A stretch of DNA of 64,000 bases from Eremomyces bilateralis CBS 781.70 (GCF_010015585.1 NW_022985071.1:323542-387541), one strand, 5' to 3'. Shown: positions 44,554 to 56,800, counted from the stretch's first letter. Translations and numbers: made by a program. Notes: generated from the letters alone by a model not told the origin.

Positions 44554-45155
44554 CTAATCACTGTCGTCCTCGCCTTCAGCCTGGTCCTCACCGCCCGTGG
44601 AGTTGGCAAAAGCAGCGAGCGCCTTCTCAAATACAGCCTGTTTGCGCTTCGCGAGCGCCTCACCCTCCGCCTTCAGGTTCTCCGGCGACTTCTCCCGCAT
44701 GACATTCTCGAGCTCCCCCGATGCGGCCTGGGTCCTCAACATGCTCTTCTTCACCAGACCTGAAAGCTTGTCAGTGTTCATGGGCTGATGAGGGTCTGTC
44801 ACGCAAGCATACCTCCGACGTGCAGCTTTTCGATGTGCGGTTTTAGTGAGATTAAATGGTCCAGCTGCGCCTCGCTGAGCTCCACCATCCGCTTCGACTG
44901 CGCCAGGATCTTCTGGCTTTCCTCCTCCGTGGGGGTGGTGCCCTGGTAGAATGTTAGGTTTGGAGGTCGATGGCAGAACTAAACACATACCTCGTATCCC
45001 TTTACGGCCTTCTTCATGGTTGATATCATGGAGTTTGTCTTCCGGCCCAGCTTGATCGCATCGCCGACGGACAACTTCTCGCCTTTGGAGATGATCTTGA
45101 CGCTCTTGGTCGCCTTGCGTTCGAGGTCATCGAGGGCTTTCTGAACCTTATCCAT
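44554..45155 (-). CDS. HsbA-like helical protein without visible signal peptide
   Basis: Three exons (44991-45155, 44813-44942, 44554-44759) join in frame to 166 residues. Introns are 48 and 53 nt. The start is ATG 45155 (MDKVQKALDDLERKAT). The helical pattern, with DHLISLKPHIEKLHVGG and AVFEKALAAF, resembles fungal hydrophobic-surface-binding protein A, a secreted cell-wall protein that recruits hydrolases to hydrophobic solids. Unlike those, this protein starts directly in the domain, has many charged residues and an acidic end (EGEDDSD), and shows no signal peptide. An upstream exon with a signal peptide is possible: the 60 bases before the ATG stay open and end in CTCAAG, which could be an acceptor. 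Family call moderate; location uncertain. Confidence 0.65.
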
Positions 45156-47094
45156 CTTGAGTATTATTAAAGCGTAGTGAACCTGTTGGTTAAGGGATGA
45201 AAACTGCGATGATATTCCTGACAAAAGTATCGATGAGATATCCAGCTGCTCAACGGTAGCATTATGGTCACCTTTTATACGTCAATACACCTGTCCCAGT
45301 CTGTCCGATACCAGCCGAACATGCATATGCACACCATGTTGAGTTACGATCAGATGCTCTGAACAATATGACAGCTACGGAGTCGCTCTTATCCATTCCT
45401 AGCCAAACAATACGAACGGGGCATCCGTAGAGCCATTGTGCATCGAACATGGTGATAACATGGACATGAAATGCGCCCAAGATTACGGCTCGAGTCCGTA
45501 TCAGGATAGTCCTCTAAATGTAACCGGGTTCATAGGAAGCGGACAAGAGGAAGAATCATCTCAACTTGAATGAAAGGTCCACATAAGGACTCGCCTGAAG
45601 AATGATAGCCAGTGTAAACCCCTGCATTGGACTGCCGCCGTTTCAGGCACATCCGGATCTTGAGTGGCCCGTCCATGGCGTGGAAACATCAAAGGTCCGT
45701 TCCGCCCACGCCATGCTCACATGTTCGCCGGGAGAGAATCGAATCAAATCCGGGAATGAGACGGTCTCCAGCGAACGGAAGTTGATGATGGGGACTGGGA
45801 TGGACGAGAGTCGGGAGGGGAGAGAGTCTGGAGAACCTGGGGGAGGCGAGGATCGGACGCTATGCCAGAAGCAGGATAGCAGAGAATGGTGCACATCAAG
45901 CGTTCAACGGCTCAAGGAGTTCTAGGAATATTCGAACGTTCTTTAAACTAAAAGAAATTTCAGCAGCGCATCGATGGCACTGAAACCATGCCCGCTGAAA
46001 AACATATAGTCATCGACGTCATCTATCCGGCGTGGACGACACTAATATCCCCAGCCTGAACGGCCACCCAGTATATTGAAAACCCTCAGTCGTTCCATTA
46101 TTTCAACTTGCATTACCTCTAGAGATCTAGATACCTGTTGGCTGGGGGAGGACTTCCAAGGTGAAACACCCTCAATTTCTAGCAACCGAGAGGATGCTTT
46201 CATCGACCAGGCGGACTTCCCCTCACATGGTGGTTCCGTAGAATGTAGCGGTTGAATTGGGATCGTATACGAAGGTACCTAGGTAGCTAGAGTGTGTCCG
46301 TCCAATGTTTCCCCAGTCGTGAGTAACTACAAATTGAAGGAGAGAAAGCACCAAGATAAGCTGGAGTCGAACTCTGGGCGCTTAGCACCTGCTGTTACAC
46401 CAGTCGATGGCCTGGAGCTGTTGCGTTGCTGTGCCTCAGCCCTGAAGAGCTGGACTTCATCGGCAGCCGACATTGGTACGTACCGATATAGCAACACGGT
46501 TAGTTAATAAGGTACCTAGAAAGCCACATGATTCGAAAACACCACCAAGACAGCTTTAACACATCACTTGAACGTTCGCGCATGGAATCAGATTGACGGC
46601 CTTAGAGAGCATAAACTGTCCAAAGGGTTTATACCACAAGCTCAGCAGCTGTGGTACCTCCGTCTCCCCTCTACCATTCGGTTGACCTTCACGGACACAA
46701 CATTGGGTTGCTGTAGTGGTGAATTATCTGCAACCAGCCGACATTATCGTCAACGAGGCTCCGTAACGGCCCATCCTTCAAGTCTTTGATCGGTCCAAGG
46801 AGGAGCGGAAGTTCTGCCTATTTCACCTATTCAGTTTCACCCTCAGTCCAAGGCAAACGCACCCCCACCACTAGAACGCTATACTGGTGAATGGGAGGCT
46901 TCAGAGCCGGTCGTCATTCAATTCCACAAGACCGCGAACTGACGTTTTCTTTTTCGTGTCACTAAATCCCCTTTACCTTCACCTTCCTTTCTTTCTTTTC
47001 CTGTTAGAACTTCCTCCTCGTCTCGCATGGTGCTTCCTGATCTGTCTATCTTTGATCAGAGCAACACACCGTATCGCGTGTTTAAACGTGAATC
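45156..47094. other. Divergent intergenic region
   Basis: 1.9 kb between the HsbA-like gene (-) and the giant E2 gene (+). Short frames on both strands lack a family look. The last 200 bases are pyrimidine-rich and fit the leader of the E2 gene. Confidence 0.45.
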
Positions 47095-50000
47095 ATGGAG
47101 TCTGACGATTCCACACGAGAGGAGGATTCAAACCAAAAGATAGGGCAACAAGATACTGGTAATGGAGCTGGAGCGAATGTGGCGGAACCGTTCACCTCGC
47201 TGTATCCTCCCCTCTCTCACGGGTGTCCATATCACCACCACCCTCACCACCCTCACCACCACCCTCACCACTACCCTCAAGCACATGCTGGTTTCTTGTT
47301 CTATCCCGGACTTCCGGCGAATGTTCAACCTCAGCACTTAGCACCAACCGCATCGTGGCCGCCCTTATTCCCTCCAAATCCGTTGACCATGACTAACTAT
47401 TCCACTCAAGTCGCTTGGTCAGCTGCGCCCCACGCGGGATATTCTTCTACCGACCTCTTTAGCGGTACTGCGCCATGGGCCATGAACCCATTCGGCTCGG
47501 CCATGCCTCACGGCACGATCCCTTCGGGAATGCCATCAACAAGTCAAAGCCACACCCCGTTATTCAACCCAGCATCTGCGCAACAGCAGCACGGCTCGTT
47601 ATCGCGCAAGGCACCGGTCCCCTTCTCCAAATCGTTGTCGGATGGAAGCGGCGCGGGCCAGACAACCCCTTCGAATGGCTCTATCGCGCTGGGACCATCA
47701 TCCACCCAGCCGGTCGTGGATCACGCCCACAGAATAGGAACACCGCATTCCCTGGCCTCAATCGTCTCCAGTCCCAAGATGAAGGCCCCTTACCATCCCG
47801 GGCATGGCCAAGTGAATGCACCCCCCAAGGCTTATTACGGGCCGAACGGCCCTCAAGTCATATATCCCGGTTATGAGGACTCCGCCGACAGCATTCCCCA
47901 TTATCAACCGAGCAGCAGCCAGCCTGTAACTGTAACCGATGCTCTGAAAATGAAACAACAAACCACACCAGCGACCGTCTTTTCTTATCACGGAAATATT
48001 GCAGGATTCGGGTACGGGGACCCCAGTTTTGACCCCATGGAAGGCGTGATCCATTCGGAAGACCAAAGCATTCACTATCCAAACGGGCAAGTCGTGGCTG
48101 GGGAAACGGACCAGGTGTCGGCTAGGAAGGTTGATGACACGATAATAGGAGCGGGGCGGGAAAAGAGAGTGGCTCCTCCTATACAAGAAGAGATTCTACC
48201 CGATGAAGTACTACAGGTGCTGGTACACGAGAAAGAGCAGGTCGAAAGCCTAGTGGCAACGTTCCTGGAGAAAGTCTGCCCCAGGTGCACGAACCCACTA
48301 TTCTCCCAGGATGATTATCTAGCGACCCTGGTTCAGATCTGGAAGCAGAAGACCCGGTTGGATGGTTACATCGAATGCAGCAGGTGTCGTTTCGTATGTT
48401 GCCCGCATTGCCACAGTCACCCAACGCCCTATCAAGACGTGAACGAGGTTGCGGGAATCAGTGTATCCCTGTGCTGCAATGGGGCTCAGATCTTTGCCTA
48501 CTTTGCTCTTTTGTGGGCCTTTGACCATGAAGACACACTGATGGCATTGTTGTATCCACCCCAGACCAACGCCAATTCCCCCAAGGAAGCTGTCGGAAGA
48601 ATCGTCGGCAAAGGGGCTTCAACTGGACCGCCTGGACAGGGAGGGAATGTGAGCACCTCAGCGAGCACGAAGGCAGCAAAACAACCGAAGTTGCCTGGGT
48701 TTCCGATCCCAAAACCCCCCGTTTCGGTCACCAACGAACCTTTCGTTTCACCCTATAATCTAGACTTCCTCAATCCCGAATCAGATGGACATTACGGTCC
48801 GAAAGACCCTACGCCTTCGGGGGCTGGGATGCTGAATTTCAAGAAACAAGAGAATCTGGATACAATCAAGAAGAGCTTGGCAAGTAAGGATCTAAAATCC
48901 ACATCCAAGCCTCACTCTATTTCTCACCAATATTACAAATCCGTTGCCCCTGATTACTTCTCCAATGAAGAATGGGGTCCTCCGGTCGAAGCACTGGAGC
49001 ACTTCCTGAATCCCCCAGACATTGACTCTGACGAGGAATTTGCAGATTTGAAACTAGGACATGCGCCAATCTCCGCCCTCTCCAAAGGTGTGGGCTACGG
49101 TGGCTCGAATGCCTTTTACAGACATTCCCGCCCCACGGCAACCAAATCAGTTCCAACCAGTCCCGACGGACTCCATCAATTCCTGTTCAAGCTCCTCGCG
49201 CACCTATTGGTCAGTACCGGTATCATGATGGATAACAGCGTCTCGGAACATGCGCTTCTCCTGATGAAGAACAGCGCGATATTGGAACGAGCCGCCGAAC
49301 TCCTCCGCAACGACTCGATCGAAGACGTTACGAGCCGCCTGGGTTTGTATGAGTCGCTGCTGGAATTCCTACAAGTTCTCTCTCCGTCCCCCCAATTCTC
49401 CCTGGAGGCTGTCCTGAAACATCGCTACTCGCGTCCCGGGAAGAGCAACGTCGCAATGCTCGCGCGAGAAATCCTTGCCAAGGCCACCCCGAATGATGAT
49501 GCGATGAATTATCGCAAATGCCAGCCGCTGCTCTCCCTGCTTCAGAGGCTTGCCAAGCATGCGACCTTCATGCTGGGCTTCGTAAATTCCAAGGCTTCGG
49601 AATTGCTGACGACAGAGCCGAGCAACATGCGGCTATATGAGAAGATAGGCGACCTCTCGGACGCCTTCCAAGTTCAGGTCGAAGTCAATCTAGCGTTTGG
49701 CGAACAGATCCAGGCGAATGACGCAAAGGTCAGCTCCGATGCAAGTGCGAAGATGAAGGAATGGCACCGTGAGAACTGCGTCATCGAGGTTCCGGATGAG
49801 CAACTGGTCACCAGTCATTCTGTGCCGAATTATCGCAAGGGTGAATCGAAAGTTCCTGGACAAGACAGGATGAAGAGGCTCATGACGGAGCTGACAACCC
49901 TGAGGTCATCGCTTCCCGAAGGCATTTACCTACGATACTGCTCGGGGCATCTTGGAAAGATGAAAGCAATCATTGTTGGTCCATCGGGCACGCCTTACGA

Positions 50001-51009
50001 GGGGGGACTCTTCGAATTTGACATCGACTGCCCTATGTCCTACCCCAATACCCCGCCCAACTTCAATTTCAAGACAACCGGCGGAGGCACCGTTCGATTC
50101 AACCCGAACCTCTACCCCGATGGGAAAGTCTGCCTTTCGCTCCTCGGAACCTGGCAGGGTGAATCGTGGCGCCCCGGCGAATCTACCTTGCTCCAAGTGC
50201 TCATATCCCTGCAAAGCATGGTCCTGTGCGACGAGCCGTGGTACAACGAGCCCGGACGCGAGAGGAGAAAGCAAAGCCGGGAATCGGAGAGCTACAATGA
50301 ACAGGTCTGGTACTGGACGACGAACCACGCCATGTTGCATTGGCTCAATCCGGCGAAAACCGTCTCCTCCTACGCACGGCCGAGGCACGATAAGATAGGG
50401 GCGGGGAGCAGCCATGGCATCTGGGCGGATGTCATCAAGATGCACTTCACAACAAATGGCGATACTATCCTAGAATGCGTCCAGGACTGGGCGAACATTT
50501 CGGAAGTCCGTGAGAAGCAGTACGGCAACAAGCGCAAACCGAAGCCACCCCCCCCCAACCCCTTCACGCCGTCTGTGCCCCCATCCCCGCCCGGTTTGTT
50601 CGGCCACCATCTTAAAACCAGCGCAGCAGAGGGAATGGCACCTGTAGGCCCGATGCTGTTCGGTCCTGGAACCCCCATGCTCTATTACCCAAACGCAATG
50701 TCCACGGCCCCCTCCTCGTCATCCGCCCCCGCCCCGACCATCCACGCTCCAAAACCGCCCCTTCCGCCTGCGGTACAGCCCCTGACCCAGGCCCATGCCC
50801 AGGCCCATGCCCATCACTACGAGGCCGTCGCCTTCGAACGGCAGCGGATGCGACACTCGGCGAAGAATCTACGCGCGGCGCTCGAAGAGCTGGAGAAAGA
50901 GGTGGGGAATCTGAAGTGCACGGAGGAGCAGCAGTTGCAGCAGCAGGGAAATGAAGGGCTAAAGCGGGAGCCGGTGCAGAAAGGGAAGAAGGTTTTGGGG
51001 CGGATATGA
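47095..51009 (+). CDS. Giant BIRC6/UBE2O-type ubiquitin-conjugating enzyme
   Basis: One uninterrupted frame of 1304 residues starts at ATG 47095. The UBC domain lies at about residues 920-1100. It has FNPNLYPDGKVCLSLLGTW with catalytic Cys1013, then STLLQVLISLQSMVL and EPWYNEPG, the signature of BIRC6 (BRUCE) and related large E2/E3 hybrid enzymes. The N-terminal 370 residues are Pro/Ser-rich and disordered, with a His-rich run at about residues 45-65. A Cys cluster at 395-439 (CPRC, then CSRC and CCPHC) looks like a zinc ribbon. A helical middle (about 700-900) precedes the UBC. The C-terminal 200 residues hold Pro-rich linkers and a Gln/Glu coiled coil. No BIR repeats are seen, so the inhibitor-of-apoptosis part of animal BIRC6 is absent. 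Substrates are unknown. No intron is needed, unusual next to its neighbours. Confidence 0.88.
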   Translation: MESDDSTREEDSNQKIGQQDTGNGAGANVAEPFTSLYPPLSHGCPYHHHPHHPHHHPHHYPQAHAGFLFYPGLPANVQPQHLAPTASWPPLFPPNPLTMTNYSTQVAWSAAPHAGYSSTDLFSGTAPWAMNPFGSAMPHGTIPSGMPSTSQSHTPLFNPASAQQQHGSLSRKAPVPFSKSLSDGSGAGQTTPSNGSIALGPSSTQPVVDHAHRIGTPHSLASIVSSPKMKAPYHPGHGQVNAPPKAYYGPNGPQVIYPGYEDSADSIPHYQPSSSQPVTVTDALKMKQQTTPATVFSYHGNIAGFGYGDPSFDPMEGVIHSEDQSIHYPNGQVVAGETDQVSARKVDDTIIGAGREKRVAPPIQEEILPDEVLQVLVHEKEQVESLVATFLEKVCPRCTNPLFSQDDYLATLVQIWKQKTRLDGYIECSRCRFVCCPHCHSHPTPYQDVNEVAGISVSLCCNGAQIFAYFALLWAFDHEDTLMALLYPPQTNANSPKEAVGRIVGKGASTGPPGQGGNVSTSASTKAAKQPKLPGFPIPKPPVSVTNEPFVSPYNLDFLNPESDGHYGPKDPTPSGAGMLNFKKQENLDTIKKSLASKDLKSTSKPHSISHQYYKSVAPDYFSNEEWGPPVEALEHFLNPPDIDSDEEFADLKLGHAPISALSKGVGYGGSNAFYRHSRPTATKSVPTSPDGLHQFLFKLLAHLLVSTGIMMDNSVSEHALLLMKNSAILERAAELLRNDSIEDVTSRLGLYESLLEFLQVLSPSPQFSLEAVLKHRYSRPGKSNVAMLAREILAKATPNDDAMNYRKCQPLLSLLQRLAKHATFMLGFVNSKASELLTTEPSNMRLYEKIGDLSDAFQVQVEVNLAFGEQIQANDAKVSSDASAKMKEWHRENCVIEVPDEQLVTSHSVPNYRKGESKVPGQDRMKRLMTELTTLRSSLPEGIYLRYCSGHLGKMKAIIVGPSGTPYEGGLFEFDIDCPMSYPNTPPNFNFKTTGGGTVRFNPNLYPDGKVCLSLLGTWQGESWRPGESTLLQVLISLQSMVLCDEPWYNEPGRERRKQSRESESYNEQVWYWTTNHAMLHWLNPAKTVSSYARPRHDKIGAGSSHGIWADVIKMHFTTNGDTILECVQDWANISEVREKQYGNKRKPKPPPPNPFTPSVPPSPPGLFGHHLKTSAAEGMAPVGPMLFGPGTPMLYYPNAMSTAPSSSSAPAPTIHAPKPPLPPAVQPLTQAHAQAHAHHYEAVAFERQRMRHSAKNLRAALEELEKEVGNLKCTEEQQLQQQGNEGLKREPVQKGKKVLGRI

Positions 51010-52579
51010 TTGCGGGGGGGATGAGAGAAGGGGAGACTGGCTTCCTGTGCGATGCGATGGTTCGGTTTCGACGGGCGATGATGGCGGAGTCCTCAACTGG
51101 AGAGCCAGGGCGCAGGGCTAAAAGTGGTATAACATAGCGCAATAGTCGATGGCCGAATATCGAAGGATGGTAGTCCGGCAACGTTCGGAGGGTAGCTAAC
51201 ATATTCTTACATAGAAAATGAAACATTTTCACACCGTCCCCTTGGAAAATGGAGTGACTGTCATCAATGCTTTTCTGAATTTGATGCTCAGTTATCATGT
51301 TTTCCATTGATGTCATGTATCTATTTCATACAAAATGTCCTCCTCCACTCCTAAACCGCCCAGATCGATGCTTATATTCTCGCTTTTTCTCACGTTTCCA
51401 TTATTTCAACGATTAAACAAGTTCATATAGCTTATACAGCGTCCACACTTTTGTATCGTTGGAGATAGAACTTCTCCATACTACCGGGGAATATATTTTG
51501 TAAAAATATATATGTCGGTCACTGTCCAAGCTCGTCGTGTACTGGAATTTTACCACTTCCAAAAGTCAAACAAATGGAGCATTTTCAATGCTTTTATCCT
51601 CACTAGATGTGCCGTTTATCGACTTTCTCCGTCATTTGATTCCTATGGTGCTCCCTATAACATCTACCACAACCTCATTCTCCCAATTTCTCTAGATTCG
51701 TTGGAATTTACCTACATTTTTCATCCGGAGTCCTTATCGGCTCGAAATAGCGGCATTGGTGCGAATCCCCTCCCCAGCAGATCCGTTTCTCTCGATAATT
51801 TTACTATTAGTATAAAGATAGCAAAAATGATCGATGGGCCCAAAAAAATAGAGGGAGTTTTGTGGTGGCCACCCTCTCTCCCAGCAATGGGAGACATGAT
51901 GAGTTGAACACATGGCTCAGTCCTTTCAGTCTAACATGACCTTCAAAATAAGGATATTAACACCTGTTGATATACCCAGGAATAGAATTAGTTCCAAGTT
52001 ATGAATATACGTCATTGGATCCAAATATAATGTGCGACGATTAGTATGTTTCTCGCAGCTTCGCTGGGTGGCTAAGGTGCTATCTCAAGTCATTGAATGC
52101 CGATCTTGAGTGTGCTGCGCTCCAGTTTCCGAACCCATATTAAGATCGCTGCCATTAACTTATCTAACTTAACTTAGTTAACTAACTACTGCTCGTAGCA
52201 TTTTATCTAATTTCTAACCCAAATCGTTGAGAAAATGTTTGCCTATCGGGTGGACGAAATTGATTGCACCACGAGTTTGGTGCATAACTGCAAGGTCTAT
52301 ATATCTATGTTAGGGAATATTGAACCGCGCGCCCGGCGTGCGCTGATGATTTTCGCTTAATATAGTCTATAGCTAATGGTGAATTTCATCGCAGTGATTA
52401 GGTGGTGAATCATAAATTCGGGTAGGTGAAGCGATGATAGGGGTTTAAGATCATCCTTACATAGTAGTTACTAGTACGCCATTTTGTATCATTGCCAGAA
52501 CAGTTTTTGATACCAAATATCTCCTCTACAAAACTCTTCGCACAAGAATGGCATTTGAATTAAGCATGGGAAGATATGC
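51010..52579. other. AT-rich intergenic region
   Basis: The region is AT-rich with inverted TTAACT/AGTTAA patches near 52160-52200. The open frame at 51512-51907 has no family look. No transposon protein or terminal repeat is recognised. Confidence 0.45.
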
Positions 52580-53141
52580 ACAGCGTCAGTATGTCATCCC
52601 TCAGCGAGTCGCTCCTCGATATCTCGCCCTTGGAGGGAGGCCTTGAAGCGTACGAGGATAAGCCAAGTTGAATCACTATCATGCCCCTGAAACTATCCTG
52701 TGCACACCCGGGAGAAAAGGCATTGATACTTGGAGCGTGGGAATGATGGTATTCCCTATAACTCAACATTATGCATTGCCACTGACGTAAACCAGTTCTG
52801 GCCTTCTGGGTCCTTCTTCAAGGGAAGCACCTCTACCTAAACGACATCACGGACCGCTTCAAGTCAAAATATCCGTACCTGGCTCGAGTGGTTACCCTGC
52901 TGGACAGCCCCCTAGAAGTTTCCTCGACCGATTTCACATAGCCAACCGTTTCTTCGACGAGGACAGGGAATGGGCAGGGAAAACAACGCTGGAGATATCT
53001 TCGCTTGAAGATGAATTGCAAGCGCTGGAAGACAGTGATAAAGAAGAGTTCCTCCATGTGCTACACCGGATGCTTCAGTGGCTACCAGGGGTTCGGGCCT
53101 CTGTACGAGAGTTTCTGAATGATCCCTGGCTAACAGAGTGA
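52580..53141 (+). pseudogene. Relic of a protein kinase C-lobe (SRPK-like)
   Basis: Fragments of a kinase C-terminal lobe lie in order on the plus strand. YHAPETIL (the APE box) is near 52677. GRKGIDTWSVGMM follows near 52713-52748. GKHLYLNDITDRFKSKYP is near 52820-52875. RFFDEDREW and SLEDELQAL are near 52950-53030, and RMLQWLPGVRASVREFLNDPWL near 53070-53130, ending at TGA 53139. The tail pattern is that of fungal SR-protein-kinase-like genes. The pieces need at least two frame changes, and stops occur between them. A 47-nt intron-like stretch (52749-52795) may be real but does not restore the frame. The N-lobe is absent upstream. Confidence 0.6.
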
Positions 53142-53867
53142 CTGACAATAAGGGGGTTTGTGTCAGTGTACTCTCAGCTACACGAACTGGGACGGATCGG
53201 GGAGCATGACCGTTATTCATAGATAGCATCACCTATGGCATTATCCTCAGCAGAGGATACAAAGAACAATCTATCAACACTCATACTAAAACTTAACGTG
53301 TACTCCGTGTCCAAGATGTGATTCCATCACAAAATAGCGCTCCGCGCCACCACATTACAGCTCACGTGAGGTCCACCGCACCTACATCCCCTGAAAGCTT
53401 GGAGTGGACGAAATTGATGGTCCTGAAAGTCGGATCACACCCCTGGGGAGTCGAAAACTCTCTGTACATGCAGGTTGGAAGATGTCAATGCGAAGGATCA
53501 TCGCTTTCTTCCAGCTCGGATGACACGCCAGTAGAAGCAGACGTAGCGCCAGTTAGAAAAAACTAACACGTATCAAACACGATGAAATTTGACGTAGTCT
53601 AAGTCTACTACCGTCTTGTGCACAACGCCGGAGGCGAGTGTCTCTGGGTATCGTCTAGATCATTCCACATGCAGCCATTAACACAGCCGCCCAAGCTGCC
53701 TTCCAGACATGTCCGCCCACCATTTAGTGAGGCACATGCAGTCCCCCATCTACCTTTAGCCTGTCAAACACAGGGTCATCATCATTTACAACCCTCCGTG
53801 ACCACCTCGACATTACCTCATTCAAACAACCTCCGCTGCGGTGAGCAGAACCCTTTCCGTCCGATCA
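53142..53867. other. Intergenic region
   Basis: Between the kinase relic and the 3' end of cch1. Nothing recognisable. Confidence 0.5.
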
Positions 53868-56800
53868 TTACCATGAGTTATCCCGATCAAAACGTCGTTC
53901 GTCATCGCTCCTCGCTGGCGACCTGTCGCCATTGTTTCCTCCGCGTCGCGTCGTAAAGCTTCTTCGAATGCTCTCTCCCCATGCGCTCGTTTCAAGGCTG
54001 TCCATCACGTCCTGCACGCTAACGGCACTTCCAGCTCGGCTGCGACCACCACCAGGTTCGAGGCCCGAACTCGTCAACCCGCCGGCTGTTAGCGAAGGGC
54101 CGTGAGCAGGGGACGAGGCGGCATCGCGGCCAGGCGAGCCGGATTGCAAGGGACTTATGGGCCGTTCGTGCGATGGAGGTCTTGAATTTCTTGGCGAATC
54201 GTAAGGAGATGGACGAGAGGCCCATGACTGCTGAGACGCCCCAGGAGCTGTCTGTCCGTATTGATCCTGTGGTCCTAGGTTTCCTTGGCCGAAAGCAGGT
54301 TGCCCAACAAACACGCCTGGGCGCGTCGGGCTGCTTGAAGGTGTGAGTTGTATACTGTTTGCTCGCGAATGTTGATTGTTGGGGGGTGTAATGGAGCCGG
54401 TAGAACCTTCGGTGTGACCAAGATCAATCGATAGACCTGGGCCTCTGCGTGGGGACAAAGAACTCGGGGTGCGCGGGGAACCATGGAGATCATTAGGTGC
54501 GTAACTGAACTGCCCGTTATGTGACGATGCGGCACCGGTGCCCGCAGAAGCACCTTGTCTCGTGTCGGCCGGACTTGTAGGCGCGTCGCCGTCATCGACA
54601 TAAATTTCAGGAACAGTGAATTGCGGAACGGCAGTCATCCGTCCGTCATCTTTCGATCGTGTGATGCGACGGAATCGACGAGCCCAGAAAACGGTGTCGA
54701 AGAAACCTTGCACAATGTTACGACGCACTGCTTCGTCAACCCTCTGAAGGCGCGCACGGCGGCGCAAAAACTCCTTCAGGCTATGTCTCAGTCAGTAAAT
54801 GGTTCTGGAGAGAGTGATATTTTCTTACCGTAGACTCTTATTGTCGTTGATGACCTTGTAGTGCGCCAATATCATGAGCAAAGAATTAAATCCGATTCCA
54901 CGATCGGGGTCGCTAGACACCAGAACTTCTTCGTAGAATTTGTTCATCCGATCTCGTCGCCTCCTGATTTCCTGTACCGGTAGCTCCGCCAAGCGAGCGT
55001 TCAACTTCTTCAAGTCCATTTCAGGGCGTTCCTGAGGATCATCAACCGGAAGGACACTCTGGCGCGCTGGGAGGCGGCAGTCTTCAATCAGCCTTCGGAC
55101 CGTAAAGTCGCCATCATATATGCGCATTTCGAAGACTCCGCTCAATTCACCGAGGAATCTCGGGAACGCTTCTTTGGAGATGAATCCCGTGCCGTTGGGG
55201 TCGAATTCTGCCCATGCTTGCTTGAAGCGCCGGATCTCCTCGCGGCTGATGACCGCAAGCCCGCTGCTGCGCTGATAGACATAAGAGAAGCTTTCGTAGA
55301 TCAACGACACGAACAAGTTGACGAAGATGTACATGCTGAGGATGTTCCAGCTGATAAAAAGTGCCCGAGCCCATTCTGGGCTGCCGCAGTCTCCTTCGCT
55401 GAAAGATTGCCCTACCACGCAGTTTGGAGGCCTGATAGATGCAAAATCTTCCATCAATTCGTTCCAACCTTCGCCGATACTGAGTCGGAAGAGAAGGATG
55501 AGAGCTTTAGGGACGGACCTGAAATTAATGTTGCTGGTCTGATTTTCGCCGAACTTTGTGAGGCCGAATGTCTGAGTGAAGGCGATGGCGTACACTAGAA
55601 ACAGGACGAACCACGTGGCGAGAAGATTTGCAATCGGCTTCAAGGAAGCAGCGGCAGTCTTAAAGAGCTGATCGAGTTGGTTGTTGCGCGGAATGAGAAG
55701 GAGGGCAATGGAGACGAGGCAGAAGTTGTGTACCTGCGCGTACACCCAATGGGATGGACGAGCCAGGACCATAATCGTCGTGATGAAAGCGCCGGACACG
55801 GAGATCAAAGAGTACAAATCCCAGCTACTCCTCCGGAAACGCGGCCACGAAAGGCCGACGATCCGGATGGCGATGTTGGCGATGTAAACGAGCGTGAATG
55901 CCAAAAAGATGAACTCGCGGACCAGATCCCACCAGAACGGCCCGGGGAAGAATTCCAAGCAGAGAAGGATCAGGTGGACAACCAAGACGAGGGTGACGAA
56001 TCGCTGCCATCGTCCCGATTTTCGGACGGCTCGTCGATAACACCACTCCTTCCACGACTCACGCCTTTGGCTAGGTACTGGACGCTTTGAGGGCGCAACC
56101 TGTCTTAAAAGCTTTCTCAATTCCAACCACGAGCGCTGATCGGTGGTCAAGTAGGCGACTCCCGTCTGTTCGGTGTAGTTGCGCATGAAGACCGACACAA
56201 ACAGGGTAAGCACGAAGACCGCTCCGAGCAAATTGAACACGACAAAGAAGATGGCATTGCCTTGACTCGCGAGCGGCTGTGGTTGACGGTTGACTCCGAC
56301 GATATTCTCGGCAGCCCACATGACGTCCGTCCATCCTTCTTGGGAGACGACTTGGAAGAGGATGAACAAGCTGTCGCCAAAATTGTCGAAGCTGTAATAT
56401 TCATTACTGACCACTCGGGGAGTCAACACCTCCCAATTGTACGGTGAGCTGAGGAATTCTCCAACACAGTCGTCGAGATTGTAAATGTCGGCTCCATCGT
56501 TGCAAGCGAGCAGCTTCCCATTGAACAGATTGAGGCCATAGATGGCGAAGGGAATCAGCAAGCTCAGCGACACGAGTGCTGCGGAAAGGATCTTCAGTCC
56601 ACCACGGACGATGATCGAATGGAACGTGTTCCGAGCACTGTCGCTCACGTTCAGCAGCCGAAGAGCCCTGAGGGCTTTGAATGCGCCGACTGCGCGGCTG
56701 ACCTGCCCTTCATTGAACAAGCTCGTACCAACGTTGATCCATAGCGTGACCAGCACAATGCCATCTATGAAACCCCAAGATCCGCGGAAATATGCATTGG

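Noticed and set aside
51512-51907. 131-codon plus-strand frame in the AT-rich region
   Set aside because: No family look, odd composition and no splice or neighbour support.
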